NCBI GenBank assembly: GCA_002726415.1 | Contig: PBSU01000019.1 | Location: forward strand, 1-35,037 | Length of the DNA: 35,037 nt | Direction: 5' to 3' | From: Acidiferrobacteraceae bacterium | GTDB lineage: Bacteria > Pseudomonadota > Gammaproteobacteria > Arenicellales > UBA868 | In this document: positions 31,634 to 35,037 of the stretch, piece by piece | How positions within the stretch are numbered: the stretch's first letter is position 1 | How the letters are laid out: every line of letters starts with the position of its first letter | Translations under genes and position numbers: made by a program | Notes under the pieces: model-generated | The model's database searches: none | Seen by the model: only the letters and a program-made list of their open reading frames with translations | Told to the model about the DNA's origin: nothing

Positions 31634-32536
31634 ATGATGCGCCACTTCCTGACCTTAAATGATCTCTCTCCCACAGAACTGGGTGATCTGGTTCGACGTG
31701 CCGTTGCCCTGAAGCAGGCCCAGGGAGACGCGCGCCAATCCACACTGTTGCACGCTCGCACCATGGTGTTGATTTTTGAAAAATCATCAACCCGCACCCG
31801 GCTCTCCTTTGAGATCGCCTGTGCCCAGTTTGGCGGATCGTCCGTTTTCTTCTCTCCTGGAGATAGCCAGATGAGCCGCGGAGAATCCATCAGTGACACC
31901 GCACGCATTGTTTCAAGCATGGCGGATCTCATTGTTATGCGCACTGGCGCGCATGAGCGGGTTTGTACGATGGCGCAGTACTCGCGGGTACCGGTGATCA
32001 ACGCCCTGTCTGATGACTTCCATCCCTGCCAACTACTCGCAGACCTTCAGACTTTTTATGAGCATCGAGGTGAAATCCGCGATGCCCGGGTCGCCTTCAT
32101 CGGCGATGGCAGCAGTAATGTCTGCCAATCGTGGATTAACGCCGCTGCCATGATGGAGTTCTCATTGCATGTCGGGACGCCCGGTGGGTACCACCCGGAT
32201 CCCGCTATTGTCGCTGCGGCCAAAGACCGTTGCCGACTCACTGATCAGCCTCGTGAAGCGGCTGCCGGGGCTGACCTGGTCATTACCGATACCTGGGCTG
32301 GCATGGGACAAGAAAAAGAGAAAACGCAACGATTTGCAGCGTTTGAAGGCTTTCAGGTCGACAACCCGCTAATGGCAAAAGCCAGCCCGGACGCCCTGTT
32401 CATGCACTGTCTGCCCGCGTACCGTGGCCAGGAAGTCGCTGCGGAGGTAATTGACGGTCCTCAAAGCGTAGTCTGGGATGAAGCAGAAAACAGGCTACAT
32501 GCACAAAAAGCCCTGATTGAACTGCTGATCTCCTAA
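31634..32536 (+). CDS. argF: Ornithine carbamoyltransferase
   Basis: MMRHFLTLNDLSPTELGDLVRRA; FEKSSTRTRLSFEIACAQFGG; FMHCLPAYRGQEV. Start may be the second ATG at 31637. Confidence 0.96.
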   Translation: MMRHFLTLNDLSPTELGDLVRRAVALKQAQGDARQSTLLHARTMVLIFEKSSTRTRLSFEIACAQFGGSSVFFSPGDSQMSRGESISDTARIVSSMADLIVMRTGAHERVCTMAQYSRVPVINALSDDFHPCQLLADLQTFYEHRGEIRDARVAFIGDGSSNVCQSWINAAAMMEFSLHVGTPGGYHPDPAIVAAAKDRCRLTDQPREAAAGADLVITDTWAGMGQEKEKTQRFAAFEGFQVDNPLMAKASPDALFMHCLPAYRGQEVAAEVIDGPQSVVWDEAENRLHAQKALIELLIS

Positions 32537-32583
32537 GGCCTAGGCAGATCCGCGTGATCTGACCCAATCGGGTGAGGGCCTGC

Positions 32584-33444
32584 TCAGGCGATGGCGATGG
32601 TCCGCATCTGCTCCATTGCCCGCTTTTCGATCTGCCGGATGCGCTCGGCTGAAACGCCGTATTTTTGTGCAAGATCGCCCAGCGTACGCTTCCCTTCCGT
32701 TTCGGTCAGCCAGCGCGCCTGAATAATATCCCTGCTACGCTCATCCAGTCCGGCCAATGCCTTGCTGAGTTGCGCCTGTCGAAAACGCTGCTCATCCGCC
32801 TTGAATGCCAACAACCCCGGGTCACGCGAGGAATCACCCAATGCTTCTGCTGGCGCCAGCATTCGGGGTGCCTCATCATCATCAACCTCAGGTTCAAAGG
32901 CGACATCATGACCTCCCATGCGGATTTCCATCTCCCGCACGGTTTCCGGTTTCACATCGAGCGCTTTTGCCATCGACTCAATTTCTGCCGATTTCATCAT
33001 GCCCAGTCGGGCACGATTTTTGCGCAGATTGAAAAACAGTTTCCGCTGGGCCTTGGTAGTGGCCACTTTGACCATTCTCCAGTTACGAACCACATAATCG
33101 TAGATTTCCGCCTTGATCCAGTGCACCGCAAACGAAACCAGCCGCACATCCCGCTGATGATCAAACCGTTTGACTGCCTTCATCAGCCCCACGTTGCCCT
33201 CCTGGATGAGATCAGCCAGGGGCAATCCATAGCCCGAGAACCCCCGAGCGATAGAGACCACATAACGCAAATGCGAGAACACCAGTTGCCGGGCCGCATC
33301 AAGATCATGCTCATCATGATAGCGTTGGGCCAGGGCCTTTTCTTCATCTGCAGTTAGGATCGGAGCCTCGTTCACCTCGCTCAAGTACCGGGCCAGCCCC
33401 TGACTGGGACCAAGATCAGTGACGACAGGGAGTGTCTGAGTCAT
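32584..33444 (-). CDS. rpoH: RNA polymerase sigma factor RpoH (sigma32)
   Basis: MTQTLPVVTDLGPSQGLARYLSEVNEAPIL...; RpoH-box QRKLFFNLRKNRARLG; region 2 FVSHLRYVVSIARGF-like and LADLIQEGNVGLMKAVKRFD; region 4 GVSAERIRQIEKRAMEQMR. Start taken at ATG 33444 rather than upstream GTG 33471. Confidence 0.96.
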   Translation of the reverse strand: MTQTLPVVTDLGPSQGLARYLSEVNEAPILTADEEKALAQRYHDEHDLDAARQLVFSHLRYVVSIARGFSGYGLPLADLIQEGNVGLMKAVKRFDHQRDVRLVSFAVHWIKAEIYDYVVRNWRMVKVATTKAQRKLFFNLRKNRARLGMMKSAEIESMAKALDVKPETVREMEIRMGGHDVAFEPEVDDDEAPRMLAPAEALGDSSRDPGLLAFKADEQRFRQAQLSKALAGLDERSRDIIQARWLTETEGKRTLGDLAQKYGVSAERIRQIEKRAMEQMRTIAIA

Positions 33445-33475
33445 AAACGCATATTCCTTGCTTAAGTACACGCTT

Positions 33476-33484
33476 ATTTTAGCA
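33476..33484 (-). promoter_or_regulatory. Candidate extended -10 promoter of rpoH (TGCTAAAAT)
   Basis: Minus strand GAGTGCTAAAATAAG; TAAAAT at 33481..33476 with TGn upstream; would give a 5' UTR of roughly 25 nt. Confidence 0.45.
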
Positions 33485-33505
33485 CTCTACGCTTTTGAGT
33501 GCTAA
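33479..33505. promoter_or_regulatory. CIRCE operator (HrcA-binding site) upstream of rpoH
   Basis: TTAGCACTC (33479..33487) - TACGCTTTT (9 nt) - GAGTGCTAA (33497..33505): exact 9-9-9 match to the CIRCE consensus. Confidence 0.93.
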
Positions 33506-33617
33506 TACTTTTTCTTCACACACAGAATTAGGACATGTGCAATATCAACACTTTAAAGAGGTTTTGACATCAATACTCCAATGCCAGCCTTCTGGACTGG
33601 ATGCGCTGAGGGCGTGG

Positions 33618-34556
33618 CTATGGGTCGACACCGACCAACGCCTGAGAAAAAGGCAACGCTTGGAAGGGCCGCAAATCTTCCAGTGCTTCGCCGACCCCTA
33701 AAAAAGGCACCGGCAGACCCGACTGGCGCGCCAGCGCAACCACGACGCCCCCACGCGCGGTGCCGTCAAGCTTGGTGACGCAGACCCCCGTAAGGGCAAC
33801 CGCCTCACCAAATGCCGCCGCCTGCGAAAGGGCGTTCTGCCCTGTACCCCCATCCACGACCAGCAGAGTCTCATGAGGCGCCGTCGGATCGGTGGTGCTG
33901 ATTACTCTGCGAATCTTCTGGAGTTGTGCCATCAGATCAGCATTTATATGTTGCCGCCCTGCCGAATCTATGATCAGGACATCTGTGTGTCGAGCCTGGG
34001 CTGCACGCATTGCATCATGCGCCACCGCAGCCGCATCTGCCCCGTGCGATTGAGCAATGACCGGAACACTCAAACGCTCGCCCCAGACCTGTAGTTGTTC
34101 GATCGCCGCAGCGCGAAAAGTATCGCAGGCCGCCAGCATGACTGAATGTCCTGATTGTTGAAACCGCGCTGCAAGCTTGGCCGCGGTGGTCGTCTTGCCG
34201 ACGCCGTTAACCCCGACCATGAGGGTCACGAAAGGTGTGCCAGAGCCAGACTCAACCTGGATTGATCGCTCTGCGCCACTGAGCATCGATGCCAGATGCT
34301 CTGCCAGTACACCGCGTAAGGCATCAAGGGTTTCGATTTTTCCCAGGACACTATGTTGGCGCAAGGCATTCACCACTTCTGCGCTGGCACTGACACCCAG
34401 ATCAGCCATAATCAATTGATCTTCGAGTTCATCGAAAACGGCATCATCAAAGACCACATGGCCCCGTCCAAACAGACCGGCCAGTCCGCCCGATAGCGCA
34501 TCACGGGTCTTTTGCAGTCGGGAAAACAGGCCTGCTGGGCTACTGCCTCGTTTCAT
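33618..34556 (-). CDS. ftsY: Signal recognition particle receptor FtsY
   Basis: FVTLMVGVNGVGKTTTAAKLAARFQ, ACDTFRAAAIEQLQVW, TKLDGTARGGVVVALA, FLGVGEALEDLRPF; likely start ATG 34556 (MKRGSSPAG), ORF open to 34622. Confidence 0.95.
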   Translation of the reverse strand: MKRGSSPAGLFSRLQKTRDALSGGLAGLFGRGHVVFDDAVFDELEDQLIMADLGVSASAEVVNALRQHSVLGKIETLDALRGVLAEHLASMLSGAERSIQVESGSGTPFVTLMVGVNGVGKTTTAAKLAARFQQSGHSVMLAACDTFRAAAIEQLQVWGERLSVPVIAQSHGADAAAVAHDAMRAAQARHTDVLIIDSAGRQHINADLMAQLQKIRRVISTTDPTAPHETLLVVDGGTGQNALSQAAAFGEAVALTGVCVTKLDGTARGGVVVALARQSGLPVPFLGVGEALEDLRPFQALPFSQALVGVDP

Positions 34557-34657
34557 CTGTAAACTCGTACCGGTATTGCGGGCAACACCAGGCTTTGGTT
34601 GAACGCGCGATAATCCTATCATCGGCTGTCAAACTATTCTGTGAATACACCCGCACC

Positions 34658-35037
34658 GTGAATCCCTACCGTAACGAGCAACATGGCCGACTACGTATTA
34701 TCGGCGGTCGCTGGAAAAAAAGACTGATCCGTTTTCGGGGTGCAGCAGACTTGAGGCCCACTCCAGACAGCGTACGCGAAACGCTGTTCAACTGGCTGGC
34801 CCCGGTAATCGAGGGCGCCCACTGCCTCGATCTTTATGCCGGCAGCGGTGCACTGGGAATCGAGGCCGCTTCCCGCGGTGCCAATTTTGTCAGCCTGGTT
34901 GAAATACATCGCAAAGCTTGTACGCAACTCCGCCAGACTCTTTCAGGCCTTGAAACTGAAAACATCGAGATCTATTGTGCCGAAGCCCTCGACTGGATGA
35001 CACGCTGTAACCGCCAATACGACATCGTATTTGTTGA
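34658..35037 (+). CDS. rsmD: 16S rRNA (guanine966-N2)-methyltransferase, partial (3' end beyond window)
   Basis: GTG start; MNPYRNEQHGRLRIIGGRWKKRLIRFRGAADLRPTPDSVRETLFNWLAPVIEGAHCLDLYAGSGALGIEAASRGA; divergent from ftsY. Confidence 0.93.
   Translation, partial: MNPYRNEQHGRLRIIGGRWKKRLIRFRGAADLRPTPDSVRETLFNWLAPVIEGAHCLDLYAGSGALGIEAASRGANFVSLVEIHRKACTQLRQTLSGLETENIEIYCAEALDWMTRCNRQYDIVFV

Noticed and set aside
32537-32583. CAGATC-CGCGT-GATCTG repeat between convergent argF and rpoH
   Set aside because: Weak 6-bp stem with no T-tract; not convincing as a terminator.
33442-33455. Mini-ORF ATG CGT TTA TGA overlapping the rpoH start
   Set aside because: AAGGA is only 2 nt from this ATG, too close for initiation; it is better placed as the SD for rpoH itself.
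1-35037. Search for CRISPR arrays, IS elements, prophage, toxin-antitoxin or defence genes
   Set aside because: No regular spaced repeats, transposase, integrase, restriction or toxin-like proteins were seen; the genes are all conserved housekeeping or envelope functions.

Overview
The window is a dense housekeeping segment of a gammaproteobacterium-like chromosome. No mobile elements, CRISPR arrays, rRNA or tRNA genes were recognised. Gene order: gltB (-, 3' end off the left edge), aroB, aroK, pilQ-pilP-pilO-pilN-pilM (type IV pilus assembly), mrcA/ponA (+), topA (-), dprA (-), a LysM-domain gene (-), def-fmt-rsmB (+), a DUF4390-like gene, an ntrY/ntrX-like two-component pair, trkA-trkH (+), a heptosyltransferase-like GT9 gene (-), an lpxL/htrB-like acyltransferase (-), argG (-), argF (+), rpoH (-), ftsY (-) and rsmD (+, off the right edge). 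The most interesting signals are regulatory. (1) A perfect CIRCE operator (TTAGCACTC-N9-GAGTGCTAA) lies 34 nt upstream of rpoH and overlaps a plausible extended -10 promoter, which suggests HrcA-type repression of the heat-shock sigma factor itself. (2) ftsE and ftsX are missing between ftsY and rpoH. (3) The NtrX-like regulator has lost the GAFTGA sigma54-contact segment. (4) A clean intrinsic terminator sits just upstream of argF, so the argF leader is a candidate attenuator or a short RNA. (5) The dprA leader contains mutually exclusive hairpins around its Shine-Dalgarno sequence. All calls come from reading the sequence and the supplied translations; no searches or folding programs were run.
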